A DNA stretch of 15,053 nucleotides. It comes from Desulfonatronum sp. (GTDB lineage Bacteria; Desulfobacterota; Desulfovibrionia; Desulfovibrionales; Desulfonatronaceae). The notes under the pieces were generated by a model. It was not told the DNA's origin. It saw only the letters and a program-made list of their open reading frames with translations, and made no database searches. A program made the position numbers and the translations under genes. Below are positions 14,076-15,053 of the stretch, one piece after another. Each line of letters starts with the position of its first letter. Positions within the stretch are counted from its first letter, which is position 1. The stretch spans positions 1-15,053 of the forward strand of contig SKYX01000419.1 in NCBI GenBank assembly GCA_007127655.1. Reading direction: 5' to 3'.

Positions 14076-15047
14076 ATGACCCAAGTTTGGTTCAAGGCCG
14101 TACCCTTTGACAAGACCGCCGTGACCCTGGCTCTGGAATCCGGCGTGGACGCCCTGATTGCCCCAATTGATCGGGTTGATGAGATCAAGGCCCTGGGCCG
14201 GGTCACGGTCCTGGCCGAGGACGAGGTATCCACGGTCTGCCTGGAGTCCAAGGCCGACGAGGAAAGCGCGGTTCATTGCCTGCGTACCCAGGACAAGGTT
14301 TTGTTGCGCCTGGGCTGGGAGATCATCCCCGTGGAGAACATCCTGGCCCAGGGCGAAGGCCTGGGCGTGGAGGTGGCCTCCCTGGATCAAGCCCGGCTGG
14401 CCGCGGGCATTCTGGAGCGAGGGGTGGATTTCGTGGTGGTTTTACCGGAAGCCGTACATGAGCTGAAAGCCATCGTGGCCGCTCTCAAACTCTCCGAGGG
14501 CCGCTTGGAACTGAGCACGGCCCGGATCGACGCCATCACGCCCGTGGGCCTGGGCCATCGGGTCTGCGTGGACACCTGCTCCCTGCTGCACACCGGTCAG
14601 GGCATACTGGTGGGCAATTCCAGCGCCTTCACCTTTCTGGTCCATGCCGAGACCGAGGAAAATCCGTATGTTGCGGCCCGGCCCTTCCGGATCAACGCCG
14701 GGGCCGTGCATGCCTACACCCTGCTGCCCCGGGACCGGACCGCCTATTTAGGAGAAGTCGCCTCCGGACGGGAAGTGCTGATCGTCGATGCCGAGGGCCA
14801 AACCTCATTGGCTGTTGTTGGTCGGGCCAAGGTGGAGATCCGGCCCTTGATCCTGATTTCCGCGACCTGCGGGGACAGAACCGGCACGATTTTTCTGCAG
14901 AACGCGGAGACCATTCGCCTTGTCCGGGCCGACGGAACCCCAGTGAGCGTGGTGGCCCTGGCTCCGGGCGATGAAATTCTCTGCCGCCTGGACGCAGCTG
15001 GACGCCATTTCGGCATGGCCATCAGCGAGGAGATCAGCGAAGCATGA
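14076..15047 (+). CDS. aroB': 3-dehydroquinate synthase II, AroB'
   Basis: A 323-residue member of the archaeal-type 3-dehydroquinate synthase family (MJ1249 type). It uses NAD to deaminate and cyclise the product of AroA' to 3-dehydroquinate, replacing the usual DAHP synthase and AroB. The N terminus VWFKAVPFDKTAVTLALESGVDALI and the conserved block ATPVGLGHRVCVDTCSLL-like (here ITPVGLGHRVCVDTCSLL) are family marks. LVGNSSAFTFLVHAETEENPYVAARPFRINAGAVHAY also marks it, as does the end FGMAISE. The ribosome-binding site TAGGAG (14064-14069) uses the stop codon of aroA', so the two genes are tightly coupled. Its TGA overlaps the ATG of the next gene. In Desulfovibrio vulgaris, as I recall, the same pair begins a long aromatic and tryptophan gene cluster. 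Confidence 0.96.
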   Translation: MTQVWFKAVPFDKTAVTLALESGVDALIAPIDRVDEIKALGRVTVLAEDEVSTVCLESKADEESAVHCLRTQDKVLLRLGWEIIPVENILAQGEGLGVEVASLDQARLAAGILERGVDFVVVLPEAVHELKAIVAALKLSEGRLELSTARIDAITPVGLGHRVCVDTCSLLHTGQGILVGNSSAFTFLVHAETEENPYVAARPFRINAGAVHAYTLLPRDRTAYLGEVASGREVLIVDAEGQTSLAVVGRAKVEIRPLILISATCGDRTGTIFLQNAETIRLVRADGTPVSVVALAPGDEILCRLDAAGRHFGMAISEEISEA

Positions 15048-15053
15048 GCCCGA
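15044..15053 (+). CDS. Start of the next aromatic-operon gene (partial)
   Basis: ATG (15044-15046) overlaps the aroB' stop in ATGA, with AGGAG at 15028-15032 eleven bases before. Only three codons (Met-Ser-Pro) fall within the window. By analogy with D. vulgaris the product may be the chorismate mutase/prephenate dehydratase PheA, but the sequence cannot show this. Confidence 0.45.

Noticed and set aside
1..15053. CRISPR arrays, prophage or transposase genes, rRNA
   Set aside because: No regularly spaced direct repeats, integrase or transposase motifs or rRNA segments were seen.

Overview
The window reads as a chromosomal segment of a GC-rich (about 60%) deltaproteobacterial sulfate reducer of the Desulfovibrionales type. 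The support is indirect. It carries an archaeal-style aroA'/aroB' pair for 3-dehydroquinate, a giant FAD/iron-sulfur D-2-hydroxyacid dehydrogenase fusion, hydrogenase maturation (hypF) and a candidate selenoprotein. I recall the same aromatic-amino-acid gene order from Desulfovibrio vulgaris. Genus-level placement is not possible from this sequence alone.

Layout. 50-798 (minus): a promoter, then rpsU (ribosomal protein S21, TTG start) translationally coupled to a GatB/YqeY-domain gene. 881-1041: an intergenic region with nested inverted repeats, a Fur-like palindrome and a possible sigma-28 promoter. 1093-3757 (plus): a Cache-HAMP methyl-accepting chemotaxis protein, cheW and a strong terminator. 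3789-6122: hypF. 6208-9869: a promoter and a 1198-residue FAD/FeS oxidoreductase. 9871-10319: an AT-rich two-gene insert (DUF4258 + DUF2283) flush against its stop codon. 10391-11797: ACT-domain malic enzyme. 11844-11951: a REPIN-like pair of palindromes. 12046-12670: the Holliday-junction resolvase homologue YqgF, then a small membrane protein whose in-frame UGA is probably read as selenocysteine. 12772-12903: tRNA-Ser(GGA) and its terminator. 12949-13193: a leader region with an aromatic-rich leader peptide and an attenuator. 13263-15047: aroA' and aroB', with the next gene of the operon starting at 15044 in an ATGA overlap.

Two features deserve most attention. The first is the attenuator ahead of aroA'. 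It has a 34-codon leader peptide in which 8 of 9 consecutive residues are Phe, Tyr or Trp. It also has a nested early hairpin, a 10-pair antiterminator and a terminator with seven T. These form a complete 1:2 / 2:3 / 3:4 switch that could sense all three aromatic amino acids at once. The second is the 56-codon gene at 12500-12670. It has a perfect ribosome-binding site, one membrane helix, UGA at codon 30, a hairpin at SECIS distance, and a coding-like continuation ending in a lysine/arginine-rich tail.

Functionally the window mixes housekeeping (translation, DNA repair), chemotaxis, carbon and energy metabolism (2-hydroxyacid oxidation, malate to pyruvate, hydrogenase maturation) and aromatic amino acid synthesis. 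There are no phage genes, transposase genes, CRISPR arrays or rRNA genes.
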